Of a stretch of 64,000 nt of DNA, positions 17,888-26,109 are shown one piece after another; the first letter of the stretch is position 1; each line of letters begins with the position of its first letter. A program made the position numbers and the translations under genes. This DNA is from Flavobacteriaceae bacterium (lineage in GTDB: Bacteria; Bacteroidota; Bacteroidia; Flavobacteriales; Flavobacteriaceae): positions 91,290-155,289 of the forward strand of contig SIHP01000014.1 in NCBI GenBank assembly GCA_004762155.1, read 5' to 3'. The notes under the pieces were generated by a model. The model did not search any database and was not told where the DNA came from. It saw only the letters and a program-made list of their open reading frames with translations.

Positions 17888-18107
17888 ATGAAAAAGATAT
17901 TAAGATTTAGTAATCTTTCTATTTGCTTTTAGTAATATTAATGCTCAAAAAATATATACTGTTGAGTATGAAAACCAAGCAGATTTAAAAGTATACAAAG
18001 TGGCTCATGAGAATCAGATAATATCAAACCAAGGAATATGGTTTTTTGCTGATTATGAAAATCAAGCTGGGTGGATTAACTTAACAAAAAAAGTATTACT
18101 AGAATAA
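17888..18107 (+). pseudogene. Septoil-knot (DUF6150-like) small exported protein with frameshift
   Basis: The ATG at 17888 reads MKKILRFSNLSICF and stops. Removing one T from the TTT at 17906-17908 gives MKKILRLVIFLFAFSNINAQ, a perfect signal peptide. It is followed by IYTVEYENQADLKVYKV and then GIWFFADYENQAGWINL, ending at TAA 18105-18107. The repeated Y-E-(N/S)-Q-A-(D/G) strands are those of the DUF6150 septoil-knot proteins. Corrected length is about 72 residues. The gene is inactive as it stands unless expression uses a slip on the T run. Confidence 0.75.
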
Positions 18108-18120
18108 AATAAAGTTAATA

Positions 18121-18669
18121 ATGGATTTAAAAATAGTTGAAAACGAAAACGAGTTACAAGCAATTTTAGCAATTCAAGAAGAGAATCATTTTAAAACTGT
18201 TTCATCAAATTTTTCAGAAAACAAAGGTTTTGTAACGGTTCAGCATACTTTTGAAATGTTACAGAAATTAAATGAAAAAGCACCACATATAATTGCTAAA
18301 TCTAATGAAGAAGTAGCAGGATATGCTTTAGTTATGTTAGCTGAGTTTAAAGATTTAGTACCTGTTTTAATTCCAATGTTTAAAACATTTGAAAATATAA
18401 ATTACAAAGGAAAGCCGCTAATTGATTCACGTTATTATGTGATGGGACAAGTATGTGTAAAAGAAGGTTTTAAACGCCAAGGTATTTTTAAAAAATTATA
18501 TTTAAAACATAAGGAAGAGTATTCAAGTAAGTTTGATTATTGTGTTACAGAAGTATCTTCAAGTAATATTCCTTCTATGAAAGCACATGAAAAGGTAGGT
18601 TTTAAAACTATTCATACTTTTAAAGATGAAACAGATGAATGGAATATTCTTCTATGGGATTGGTCTTAA
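18121..18669 (+). CDS. GNAT family N-acetyltransferase
   Basis: 182 residues. The acetyl-CoA-binding signature is visible in VKEGFKRQGIFKKLYLKHKE (about 117-136, R/Q-x-x-G type). It is preceded by the strand YYVMGQVCV and followed by YCVTEVSSSNIPSMKAHEKVGF, the usual GNAT C-terminal helix. N-terminal residues 1-60 are helical. It is downstream of the two broken genes and ended by a hairpin shared with the convergent flavohemoglobin gene. Acceptor substrate unknown. Confidence 0.88.
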   Translation: MDLKIVENENELQAILAIQEENHFKTVSSNFSENKGFVTVQHTFEMLQKLNEKAPHIIAKSNEEVAGYALVMLAEFKDLVPVLIPMFKTFENINYKGKPLIDSRYYVMGQVCVKEGFKRQGIFKKLYLKHKEEYSSKFDYCVTEVSSSNIPSMKAHEKVGFKTIHTFKDETDEWNILLWDWS

Positions 18670-18676
18670 AAAAATA

Positions 18677-18708
18677 AAAGGTTAGTAAAATTAGTATTAC
18701 TAACCTTT
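18677..18708. terminator. Bidirectional terminator between GNAT and hmp
   Basis: A 12-bp stem AAAGGTTAGTAA / TTACTAACCTTT with an 8-nt loop has A-rich sequence on one side and T-rich on the other. It serves both convergent genes. Confidence 0.88.
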
Positions 18709-18718
18709 TTTAATACAA

Positions 18719-19918
18719 TTAATAAGCAATTTTTTCACTAGGACCAAAAAATTCAAAATTTATCTGATTCTTATTAACTTTAAGCTCCTTTAAAATATTC
18801 ATAGTATTTATCATAAAAGGTTTTGAGCCACAGAAATAAAAATCACTTTCGTTTTTAATATCAATTTTGTTTAAAATTTTGGAAGTAAGATAACCTTTAA
18901 AAGTATTATGGTTGTTTATGTTGTCTAAAGTAAGTGGATCACTATATATTATAATAGATTTTGTGTTTTTGGTTGCATATTTATCAATTTCATTTTTAAA
19001 AGCATGAACTTTACTATTAAGTACACATTGAATAAAAATAACAGGTCTATTACCGTTTAAAAAATTATTTTTATACATGCTAATTAAAGGAGTTACACCA
19101 ACACCACCAGAAATTAAAACTAATGGTTTTTTTGATTCTTTTAATGTAAAAGGACCAGATGGCATCGTTAAATTTAAAGAATCATTTTTATTAATATTAG
19201 TATGTAAATAGTTAGAAACGATTCCATCTGGATTTCCTTTTTCTTTTTTAACACTAATTCTTAAATGCTTTTTAGATGGACAATCAGACATGCTATAGTT
19301 TCTTGTATATTTATGCTCATGTCCTGGTATATTAATAGATATAGAAGTGTATTGTCCAGGAATAAATGTTGGAGTAGGTGTTTTATCTTTTCTTTTTAGA
19401 TAAAAAGAAGTAATAACATCACTTTCTTTTATTTTGTCTACAACAACAAACTCCTTAGAGTTTCTAAAACCTCCATTAAGCTGTTCTCTTTCTGAATAAA
19501 TTTTTTCTTCTCTAGTAATAAAAATCACAGCCAAATCATTGTAGGCTTCAGCCCAAGCGTTAATTATTTCAGGAGTAGCAGCGTCTTTTAAAACTTCTTT
19601 TATGGCTTTTAAAAGGTTTTCACCAACAATAGGATACATTTCTTTAGAAATAGATAAACTAGTGTGTTTTTGAGCAATAGACTCTACAGCATCACCTAGT
19701 AAAGCTAACTTATCTATATGACAAGCATATTGAAAAATAGCATTAGCTAAAACTTTTGGTTGGTCTCCTTTTTTTTGATTTGTCATATTAAAAATGTCCA
19801 TCATCTCCGGATGATTTTTAAATAACAGCTTATAAAATACTTTAGTTATTGCTTCTCCATGTTCTTTTAAAACAGGTGCAGTTGATTTAACTATTTCAGT
19901 TGTGTTTGTACTAGCCAT
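18719..19918 (-). CDS. hmp: Flavohemoglobin, nitric oxide dioxygenase
   Basis: 399 residues, standard length. It converts NO plus O2 to nitrate using NAD(P)H. The globin domain covers about 1-135 (proximal His in IAQKHTSLSI, about residue 85). The FAD domain shows RNYSMSD (about 209-215) preceded by FIPGQYTSI. The NAD-binding domain shows ISGGVGVTPLISMY (about 268-281) and FYFCGSKPFM near the C-terminus. It follows the HPP gene by 19 nt on the minus strand, so both are probably one transcript controlled from the dyad at 20424-20439. Together they point to a nitrosative-stress or denitrification-related response. Confidence 0.96.
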   Translation of the reverse strand: MASTNTTEIVKSTAPVLKEHGEAITKVFYKLLFKNHPEMMDIFNMTNQKKGDQPKVLANAIFQYACHIDKLALLGDAVESIAQKHTSLSISKEMYPIVGENLLKAIKEVLKDAATPEIINAWAEAYNDLAVIFITREEKIYSEREQLNGGFRNSKEFVVVDKIKESDVITSFYLKRKDKTPTPTFIPGQYTSISINIPGHEHKYTRNYSMSDCPSKKHLRISVKKEKGNPDGIVSNYLHTNINKNDSLNLTMPSGPFTLKESKKPLVLISGGVGVTPLISMYKNNFLNGNRPVIFIQCVLNSKVHAFKNEIDKYATKNTKSIIIYSDPLTLDNINNHNTFKGYLTSKILNKIDIKNESDFYFCGSKPFMINTMNILKELKVNKNQINFEFFGPSEKIAY

Positions 19919-19937
19919 GATAAATGTTTGTTATTTT

Positions 19938-20375
19938 TTATTTTATTGATAAAAAAATGTGAATTATTGTTAGTCCTGTTATTGTAGGATATATTGTAAA
20001 AAAGTATCCTAAATTTTGGATTTGTAGGTTTGGAGATAAGGGAATTAAAACGATTGCTCCAGCAGGCGGATATTTTAAATTAATAAGAGCCATTATAAGA
20101 ATACAAATACAAATAGCTAAGGCTGTTTTTATAACAATACTTAATGTTGAACTGATTATAACTCCAAGTAATGCTGCAGTTATAGAGCTTAAGAATGCCT
20201 TTTTATAGGAATAAGTGTATTTTTTATTAGAGAAAACTAATACTACTGCCCCAAAAGCATTAATAAAAATAGTGTTATTAGCACCATCAAATATATTTTT
20301 ATGACAATAGTAAATAGATACAAAGCAAGTAAATGTTACTAAAAAATTAGCAATATTTAGTAGTTTATAATTCAT
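19938..20375 (-). CDS. HPP family integral membrane protein
   Basis: About 145 residues with four to five membrane segments and the signature region LKYPPAGAIVLIPLSP (usually HPPAGA in this family; here Tyr replaces His). HPP proteins are membrane proteins, with a plastid nitrite-transport role shown for a plant member. The frame is open to an ATG at 20396, but the -7 box at 20394-20401 would put the transcription start near 20390, after that ATG. The ATG at 20375 (MNYKLLNIANF) was therefore preferred. It is co-oriented with hmp (19-nt gap), so a link with NO/nitrite handling is likely. Confidence 0.82.
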   Translation of the reverse strand: MNYKLLNIANFLVTFTCFVSIYYCHKNIFDGANNTIFINAFGAVVLVFSNKKYTYSYKKAFLSSITAALLGVIISSTLSIVIKTALAICICILIMALINLKYPPAGAIVLIPLSPNLQIQNLGYFFTIYPTITGLTIIHIFLSIK

Positions 20376-20393
20376 CTTCTGTTTTTTGATTTG

Positions 20394-20401
20394 CAAAACT
20401 A
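20394..20401 (-). promoter_or_regulatory. -7 box of HPP-hmp operon
   Basis: TAGTTTTG on the minus strand fits TAnnTTTG and predicts a start near 20390. There is no -33 TTG at the expected place; that place holds the dyad 20424-20439, as expected for an activator-dependent promoter. Confidence 0.55.
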
Positions 20402-20423
20402 GGTAAGAGAATTAGAGCTGTTT

Positions 20424-20439
20424 TATGATTCAAATCATA
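20424..20439. promoter_or_regulatory. Crp/Fnr-type dyad operator upstream of HPP-hmp
   Basis: TATGATTCAAATCATA is a perfect 16-nt palindrome containing TGAT-N4-ATCA, the core of Fnr/Dnr-type sites. Its centre (20431.5) lies about 41 nt upstream of the predicted transcription start, the class II activation position. It is also about 97 nt from the divergent alkB start. Confidence 0.6.
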
Positions 20440-20535
20440 CTATATATTCTTTTTTATAAAAAAGGAAGATTAAGTGTGTAAAAGCTTTTTATTATATAGT
20501 ATTTTAGATGAAAATTATCAAAGAAATTTCTTCTA

Positions 20536-21141
20536 ATGGATTTATTTAATCAAACAAATGAAGTACAAAACTTATTACCAAAAGATGGAACTGTGCATTA
20601 TTATGGTCAAGTTTTTTCAGGAAATAAAGCAGATGAATTTTATACAATTTTATTAGACAAAATTGAATGGAAAAATGATGAAGCAATTATCTTTGGAAAG
20701 AAGATTATTACAAAACGAAAAGTAGCTTGGTATGCAGAAAAACCTTTTGAATACACGTATTCTAAAGTAACCAAACAAGCATTGCCATTTACTACAGGCT
20801 TATTAAAAATAAAAGAATATATAGAAGAAATAACAGGAGAAACCTATAACTCTTGCTTATTAAATTTATACCATAATGGATCAGAAGGAATGGCTTGGCA
20901 TAGTGATGGGGAAAAAGATTTAAAGAAAAACGGAGCGATAGCTTCTGTTACTTTTGGAGCAGAACGAAAATTTGGATTTAAACATAAAGAAACGAAAGAA
21001 GTAGTTTCTTTAATTCTGCAACATGGTTCTGTTTTAGTTATGAAAGATGAAACTCAAACTCATTGGTTACATCGTTTACCGCCAACAAAAATGAAACATC
21101 GACCTAGAGTGAATTTAACCTTTAGAACTATTGATAAATAA
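20536..21141 (+). CDS. alkB: AlkB-type 2-oxoglutarate/Fe(II) DNA repair dioxygenase
   Basis: 201 residues. Oxidative demethylase that repairs alkylated bases such as 1-methyladenine and 3-methylcytosine. The iron-binding HxD is in AWHSDGEKDL (about residues 115-124). The second His is in THWLHRLPPT, and the 2-oxoglutarate Arg is in HRPRVNLTFR at the C-terminus. NLYHNGSEGMAWHSD is the classic block. The compact length matches the AlkB-like proteins of Bacteroidota. It is convergent with the LytTR regulator gene (13-nt gap). The product name could equally be given as alpha-ketoglutarate-dependent dioxygenase AlkB. Confidence 0.93.
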   Translation: MDLFNQTNEVQNLLPKDGTVHYYGQVFSGNKADEFYTILLDKIEWKNDEAIIFGKKIITKRKVAWYAEKPFEYTYSKVTKQALPFTTGLLKIKEYIEEITGETYNSCLLNLYHNGSEGMAWHSDGEKDLKKNGAIASVTFGAERKFGFKHKETKEVVSLILQHGSVLVMKDETQTHWLHRLPPTKMKHRPRVNLTFRTIDK

Positions 21142-21154
21142 GTGCTTAGTTTAA

Positions 21155-21826
21155 TTAAAACAGTTTTGTTTTTACAGCATCATAATACGAATCACTAACA
21201 GGTATTTTTATATCAGATAATAATAAATCACGTCCTTTTAAGCTGGTTACTTTTTGTTTATTAACAATATATGATCGATGAACGCGCATAAAAACACTAG
21301 TGTCTAATGTTTTTTCTAACGATTTTAATGTTTGATGACTCATGATTTTTTTATCATGAGTATAAAAAACTACATATTCGCTATCACTTTCTATATGTGT
21401 AATATCGTTTACGTTTAATTTGTATAAGTCGTAGCCAGATTTTACTGTTATGGTAGTATTGCTATGTAAAGAAATGTTTTTCTCTTTTACTTTATTTACA
21501 GCTTTTAAAAAACGTTGGAAAGTAATAGGTTTTAACAAATAATCTAAAGCATCTAATTCGTAGCTTTTTAAAGCATATTCAGAATACGCTGTTGTAAAGA
21601 TAATATTAGTGTTTTTTGGAATAATTTTAGCAAAATCAGTACCTTTTAACTCAGGCATTTGAATATCTAAAAAAACAACATCAATAATTTCTTTTTTTAA
21701 TAGCGGTATTGCATTAATTGGATTTTCAAAAGAACCAACTAACTCTAAGAAAGAAATTTTATTTACATAAGATTTTAATAGCTCTCTTGCTAATTCTTCG
21801 TCGTCAATTATGATGCATTTAAACAT
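21155..21826 (-). CDS. LytTR-type response regulator
   Basis: 223 residues. The receiver domain (1-115) has the acidic pair IIDDEE and the phospho-acceptor in VVFLDIQMPELKG (Asp about 56), then the TTAYSEYAL switch and YLLKPI lysine. The LytTR DNA-binding domain (about 125-220) contains ESDSEYVVFYTHDKKIMSHQ and FMRVHRSYIVN. Its ATG overlaps the histidine kinase stop by 8 nt, so the two genes form a coupled pair. The EF-hand and YHYH genes divergent from them are likely targets, by location only. Confidence 0.95.
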   Translation of the reverse strand: MFKCIIIDDEELARELLKSYVNKISFLELVGSFENPINAIPLLKKEIIDVVFLDIQMPELKGTDFAKIIPKNTNIIFTTAYSEYALKSYELDALDYLLKPITFQRFLKAVNKVKEKNISLHSNTTITVKSGYDLYKLNVNDITHIESDSEYVVFYTHDKKIMSHQTLKSLEKTLDTSVFMRVHRSYIVNKQKVTSLKGRDLLLSDIKIPVSDSYYDAVKTKLF

Positions 21827-22823
21827 TACTGGTTAACTTTAATTGAACGCTAAATACGTTATCTTTTTTTTGTAACGTAAATGTATGATTATTTGCGTAT
21901 AAAATTGCTAATCTTTTTTCAACATTTTTAATACCAATTCCACCAACAGTATCTTTAGTTGTTTTAAATTCCGAAAACGTATTTTCTACAGTAAAATTAA
22001 TACTGTTTTCATTTGATGTAATAGCTATTTTAATATAAGTGTTTTCTATTTTTTCAATATTACTATGTTTAAAAGCATTCTCAATAAAAGGAATTAATAA
22101 CATAGGAGCTATTTTTAAACCATAATCATCAATTTCAAAAGAGGTGCTTATAGGATAATTTTTAGAGCTTTTAAGTTTGTATAAACGAATATAGTCTTCA
22201 ATATAACTAATTTCATTTTTTATAGGAACCAAAGGCTGCTCACATTCATATAAAACATAACGCAACATATTAGATAAATAACTAATACTTAACTGCGTTT
22301 TTTCTGTATTAATAGCAGAGAAAGCATAAATATTATTAAGAGAATTAAATAAAAAATGAGGATTTATTTGTGCTTTAAGCAGTTTTAATTCTGTAATTAA
22401 GTTTTCGTTTTTACTGCGCAATAAAGCTTGTTCTTTTTCTCTTAAAAATAAAAACAGTTCAATTGTTGTTGTTGCAATAGAAGAAAGACTAAGCAATAAA
22501 AAATGAATAAAAAAAGGTGAAGGTCCTTTAGGATGCATATGGAAATCAAAATCTCTTCTACCAAATTCTATAATTCCTGTACCAACAGCTGTAAAAAGAA
22601 TTAAAAACAGTAATGAGCTAACAATAAACCAAGTATACTTTTTTGTATATAAAAACTTAGGAATTAGAATGTAATTAAGTAAAATAATTAATACTACCTG
22701 AAAAATTAATATAGCAGATTTATTACTTAAAAATCGAATTAAATCTCTTTCTCCAATACTCATAGTAATCCAAACAAGTATCCAAAAGAGACATTGTAAA
22801 AAGGTTCTTTTTATATTTTTCAT
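21819..22823 (-). CDS. LytS/His_kinase-family sensor kinase
   Basis: 334 residues. Four membrane segments occupy about 1-140 (for example ILIFQVVLIILLNYILIP and FIVSSLLFLILFTAVGTGI). A short coiled linker follows, then the His_kinase domain with LKAQINPHFLFNSLNNIYAF (phospho-accepting His about 176) and an HATPase region with PMLLIPFIENAFKHS and GGIGIKNVEKRL. There is no periplasmic sensor domain, so the signal is probably sensed in or at the membrane. It is paired with the LytTR regulator. Divergent genes start 193 nt away. Confidence 0.94.
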   Translation of the reverse strand: MKNIKRTFLQCLFWILVWITMSIGERDLIRFLSNKSAILIFQVVLIILLNYILIPKFLYTKKYTWFIVSSLLFLILFTAVGTGIIEFGRRDFDFHMHPKGPSPFFIHFLLLSLSSIATTTIELFLFLREKEQALLRSKNENLITELKLLKAQINPHFLFNSLNNIYAFSAINTEKTQLSISYLSNMLRYVLYECEQPLVPIKNEISYIEDYIRLYKLKSSKNYPISTSFEIDDYGLKIAPMLLIPFIENAFKHSNIEKIENTYIKIAITSNENSINFTVENTFSEFKTTKDTVGGIGIKNVEKRLAILYANNHTFTLQKKDNVFSVQLKLTSNV

Positions 22824-23016
22824 AGCACAAAAAAAGCAAAAAATAAATAGATGAAAGCTTAAAAACCATTTGTGATTCGTTAAAAAAACACATTTTAACT
22901 ATTCTGTAACACTGTTTACAGATAATTGAAGGGGATTCACTGAAAATTAAAAAATCAGTCAATAAATTAAAGCACCTTTGAGTTATAAGAAATATAAAAC
23001 ATAAAAATTAAAGATT

Positions 23017-23310
23017 ATGAATAACAAATCAACAAAACTTGTATTAAGTATTATAACAGTATTTGTGTTAGGTGTATTTACATCTCAAGCGCAACAAGAT
23101 AGAGGCGAAAGGAAAGAACGTCCTACGGCTGAACAGTTAATTAAGAAAATGGATGAGAATAAAGATGGTAAACTTTCAAAAGAAGAAGTTAAAGGACCTT
23201 TAAAAGATGATTTTGATAAAATAGATACGGATGAAGATGGGTTTTTATCAAAAGAAGAAATAGAAAAAGCACCTAAACCAGAAAGAAAGGGAAGAGGTGA
23301 GAGAAATTAA
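23017..23310 (+). CDS. Small exported EF-hand protein
   Basis: 97 residues. A signal peptide (about 1-25, ending SQAQ) is followed by two EF-hand calcium loops: DENKDGKLSKEE and DTDEDGFLSKEE, with a charged Arg/Lys/Glu-rich tail (PERKGRGERN). The product should bind two calcium ions in the periplasm or outside. It is divergent from the kinase gene and the first of a group with the YHYH lipoprotein and a membrane protein, so it may be a target of the two-component pair. Confidence 0.9.
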   Translation: MNNKSTKLVLSIITVFVLGVFTSQAQQDRGERKERPTAEQLIKKMDENKDGKLSKEEVKGPLKDDFDKIDTDEDGFLSKEEIEKAPKPERKGRGERN

Positions 23311-23394
23311 ATAAAACTTAAGGCTAAACCTTAAAGAGAATAATTTAGTATTTGTTAATCAGCAAAGGTTCAATCAACATTAAAAATCAAAACC

Positions 23395-24363
23395 ATGAAG
23401 TACAAGAATAATTCTTTAATTGCAATTATAATTTTTTGTAGTTTTTTTACAGTTGTAAGTTGCGGAAATGATGATGACGATGATACAACAGATTCAGGAA
23501 ATACAGATGATGGTACAACTGGAATAGCAGTAGATTCATCTTTTTTTTTAACAGCTGATGGTGCTGTAACAGTAACATTAGTTCCTTGTACTTTATCTAA
23601 CGGAACAACAACAGATTGTTATCAAATAGTTTCAAAAAGTACACCTTCAGATCATGAAATGGGACCTTGGTGTCCAGATAATATTTCAGATTCTGCAGAA
23701 GAAGGAGGGATTTGGTTAGAAAATGGAGAGGTTTATGATGTTGATGGAGCTTTTATTGAAGGAATGGCTGAGTTTTATGGAGATACGAAATGGAAACTTT
23801 ATGATGATAATGGAGACATTTATACAACAGATACAGAAGAAGATTGTGGAAATGCCGCAAATCCAAATGTTGGAGTAGAATATGAGAATTATTGTGTAGA
23901 ATGTTTGCCTTCTTATGTTGCAGATATTGAACAAACATATTTAATACCGGCAACACCTATAAAATTATCTACAACAACAACTTTAGGAGGTGATGAAAGA
24001 GGAATTGCTTTTAATGGCGTAAGGTTTGAAGGTCCAGCTCCTGTTGATGCTATTTTAGGTGCATATACGTTAGCGCCTTTTGATGATGCTGGCGGACATA
24101 TAAACCTAGCTGTAGGTTATCATTATCATGCAGCAACTGGTGTAACTACAGAGATTGCTCAAGATGATGGACATGCTCCAATGATTGGTTATGCAAAAGA
24201 CGGACATGGAATTTATGCGTTATTAGATGAAAATGGAGAAGAGCCAACAGATTTAGATAGTTGTAGAGGTCATACTGATGATATAAGAGGTTATCATTAT
24301 CATGTTGCAGCAGCAGGAAGTAATAGTTTTATAGATTGCCTTTCAGGAGCATATGTTGAATAA
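23395..24363 (+). CDS. YHYH domain lipoprotein
   Basis: 322 residues. A lipoprotein signal ends VVSCGND and is followed by an acidic Asp/Thr-rich linker. The body is a YHYH-domain protein with two copies of the naming motif: GYHYHAATG and GYHYHVAAAG, and between them GHAPMIGYAKDGHGIYAL. Six or more Cys are spaced through it (for example VPCTLSNGTTTDCYQ, GPWCPD). His- and Cys-rich content suggests metal binding, but the family function is not established. It lies 84 nt after the EF-hand gene and 30 nt before a small membrane-anchored exported protein. Confidence 0.9.
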   Translation: MKYKNNSLIAIIIFCSFFTVVSCGNDDDDDTTDSGNTDDGTTGIAVDSSFFLTADGAVTVTLVPCTLSNGTTTDCYQIVSKSTPSDHEMGPWCPDNISDSAEEGGIWLENGEVYDVDGAFIEGMAEFYGDTKWKLYDDNGDIYTTDTEEDCGNAANPNVGVEYENYCVECLPSYVADIEQTYLIPATPIKLSTTTTLGGDERGIAFNGVRFEGPAPVDAILGAYTLAPFDDAGGHINLAVGYHYHAATGVTTEIAQDDGHAPMIGYAKDGHGIYALLDENGEEPTDLDSCRGHTDDIRGYHYHVAAAGSNSFIDCLSGAYVE

Positions 24364-24393
24364 AAATGATTAACAGTTAAATCCCTTTTAATT

Positions 24394-25026
24394 ATGAATA
24401 AAATAAATCTATTTTTTCTTTTCTTCTCTTTCTCTTTTTTGATAAATGCACATCAAATAGATGTTTCTACAACAATGTTGGTTGAAAAAGATAATAATAC
24501 TTGGTTTTTACAAGTAAGAGCATCTTTAACAGCTTTTAAGAAAGAAGTAATGACTTATTATGAACATGCTCCATACAAAACTGCAGAGGAGTTTAAATCA
24601 ATGGTTTTAGAGCATCTTAAAAATAATATACAAATCAGTTTTGATGGAGACCAAGAATTAAAACTGACAAATGGTTTTGTAAAGTTAGGACATGAAGCAA
24701 ATGTGGTTTTTCAAATAACAAATGTTCCTAATAATATTAAAAAGTTAACGATTAAAAACAGCTCATTTAGTTCGATTAAAAAAAATCAAAGCGGATTGGT
24801 AATTTTTAAAGAAGGTTTTCAAAAAGAACATTTCATTTTAAATAACGATAATAATCATACATTAAGTTTATCAGTAAAAAAGAACAAATTTGAAGTAATA
24901 AACACACAACAAGCTGGTGTTCTTTATTTAAATAACTTCTTAGTTTTTTCTTTCCTATTAATATTACCTATCTTTTTTTATGTTGAAAGAAAAAAGAACA
25001 TACCTTTTGATATTGAAGATCAGTAA
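24394..25026 (+). CDS. Exported membrane-anchored protein of unknown function
   Basis: 210 residues, not recognised with certainty. A signal peptide (MNKINLFFLFFSFSFLINA) gives a mature start HQIDVSTTMLVEKDNNTWF. A strand-rich body (about 20-175) is followed by one C-terminal membrane helix (NNFLVFSFLLILPIFFYVE) and a short charged tail. The layout resembles small envelope proteins with a His at the mature N-terminus, which in some families binds metals; that is speculation here. It is third in the EF-hand/YHYH group and is ended by a hairpin. Confidence 0.75.
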   Translation: MNKINLFFLFFSFSFLINAHQIDVSTTMLVEKDNNTWFLQVRASLTAFKKEVMTYYEHAPYKTAEEFKSMVLEHLKNNIQISFDGDQELKLTNGFVKLGHEANVVFQITNVPNNIKKLTIKNSSFSSIKKNQSGLVIFKEGFQKEHFILNNDNNHTLSLSVKKNKFEVINTQQAGVLYLNNFLVFSFLLILPIFFYVERKKNIPFDIEDQ

Positions 25027-25065
25027 AATTGTGGATTAATTTACTGTAAATAAAAATTGGAAATT

Positions 25066-25097
25066 AAAAGAGAAGAACGGGGGACGCCTTCTCTTTT
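25066..25097. terminator. Terminator of the EF-hand/YHYH group
   Basis: A 10-bp stem AAAAGAGAAG / CTTCTCTTTT has an unusually GC-rich 12-nt loop (AACGGGGGACGC) and is followed by T residues. It lies 40 nt after the last gene and before the convergent DinB gene. Confidence 0.85.
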
Positions 25098-25157
25098 TTA
25101 TTACAGTATCAACTTTTTTGAATGTTTTGTTTTTATCTCTTGATTTTAACCTAACTA

Positions 25158-25628
25158 TTAATCCCAAATTAGTGGTCGTTCAATTCCAATTGTTCGTAAA
25201 TAATCTAAAAGCTGACCTGTATGAACTGCTTCATGATAAGCAATTCGGTTTAAATAATCACCTAGTTTTTTACTTTGATTTACTTCTGTTCTTTCTATTC
25301 GTATGCGTTCTAAATCTTTTTCATTAAGGTTTTTTATCATATTTAAAAAATCTAATCTGTATTTATTAGAGAAGTCCAATTCGTTATTTAAATCTAAATA
25401 ACTCAATTTTCCCCAAGGAGATTTATAATCGCCTAAATTACCTCTATTCAGAATTATTTTATGAAAAAGATGTTCACCTTCTAAAATATGTCTAATCATT
25501 TCAAGAATAGAAAAAGCTTCTTCATCTGGTTTCCAATTAAGATACTCTTCAGGTATTCCGCTCCATAAATTAATACTTCTTCTTCTAATTTCAGAAAAAT
25601 TTAATAATATAGTTTCTATTGAATTCAT
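25158..25628 (-). CDS. DinB family protein
   Basis: 156 residues, a four-helix bundle of the DinB/YfiT metalloenzyme fold. The three metal-binding positions look intact: His in MIRHILEGEH (about 46-55) and the late HEAVHTGQLLDYLR (about 133-146). Some family members are thiol-dependent transferases; no specific activity can be assigned. It is last in a minus-strand run after OsmC and ACT-domain genes (7-nt gap to OsmC), suggesting a small stress or thiol-related operon. Confidence 0.88.
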   Translation of the reverse strand: MNSIETILLNFSEIRRRSINLWSGIPEEYLNWKPDEEAFSILEMIRHILEGEHLFHKIILNRGNLGDYKSPWGKLSYLDLNNELDFSNKYRLDFLNMIKNLNEKDLERIRIERTEVNQSKKLGDYLNRIAYHEAVHTGQLLDYLRTIGIERPLIWD

Positions 25629-25635
25629 AATATAT

Positions 25636-26109
25636 TTATTGTTTAATAAAGCATTTTGGATTATGACAAACTTTAAAATTAACTGAGTTAGCTATATAGC
25701 AAAACTTATTGGCTTTATTATGAAGTTTAATAGCTGTTTGTATCATTGTTACTTCAGTAACAATAACTATTGGGTTTAAAATAACTTTTGAAATAAAACC
25801 GCTTCCATCACTATTTTCAATCATAGTTCCTGTAGCAACATCTAAATAATCAACAACAGTAATATTATTAATTGAACATAAATGCAAATACCAAAGCATA
25901 TGACATGATGCTAATGAAGTTATTAAAAGTTCTTCAGGGTTATGTTTTGTTTTATCACCTCTAAAGGCTGGGTCAGAAGAACCAAAAATATCTTTTTTAC
26001 AGGCAACAGATATTGTGTAGCTTCTTTCAAAATCATTGTATTTAGATGTTCCAGTTCCTTTATTTCCTGTCCATTTTATAGTTGTTGAATAATTATGTTG
26101 TTTTTTCAT
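25636..26109 (-). CDS. OsmC family peroxiredoxin-like protein
   Basis: 157 residues. OsmC/Ohr-fold protein likely to reduce organic hydroperoxides. Signatures: KHNPEELLITSLASCHMLWYLHL, quoted by its two halves, has the first catalytic Cys in SLASCHML (about residue 69), and VNFKVCHNPKCF near the C-terminus holds further Cys. The N-terminal strands (TTIKWTGNKGTGTSKYNDF) match the family. The ATG overlaps the ACT-gene stop by 4 nt (26106-26109). The next gene is DinB. Confidence 0.88.
   Translation of the reverse strand: MKKQHNYSTTIKWTGNKGTGTSKYNDFERSYTISVACKKDIFGSSDPAFRGDKTKHNPEELLITSLASCHMLWYLHLCSINNITVVDYLDVATGTMIENSDGSGFISKVILNPIVIVTEVTMIQTAIKLHNKANKFCYIANSVNFKVCHNPKCFIKQ

Noticed and set aside
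13193..18107. Use of TAA as a sense codon or programmed readthrough
   Set aside because: All intact genes in the window end at TAA, TAG or TGA as usual, and the third broken gene needs a frameshift instead, so decay or sequence error is simpler.
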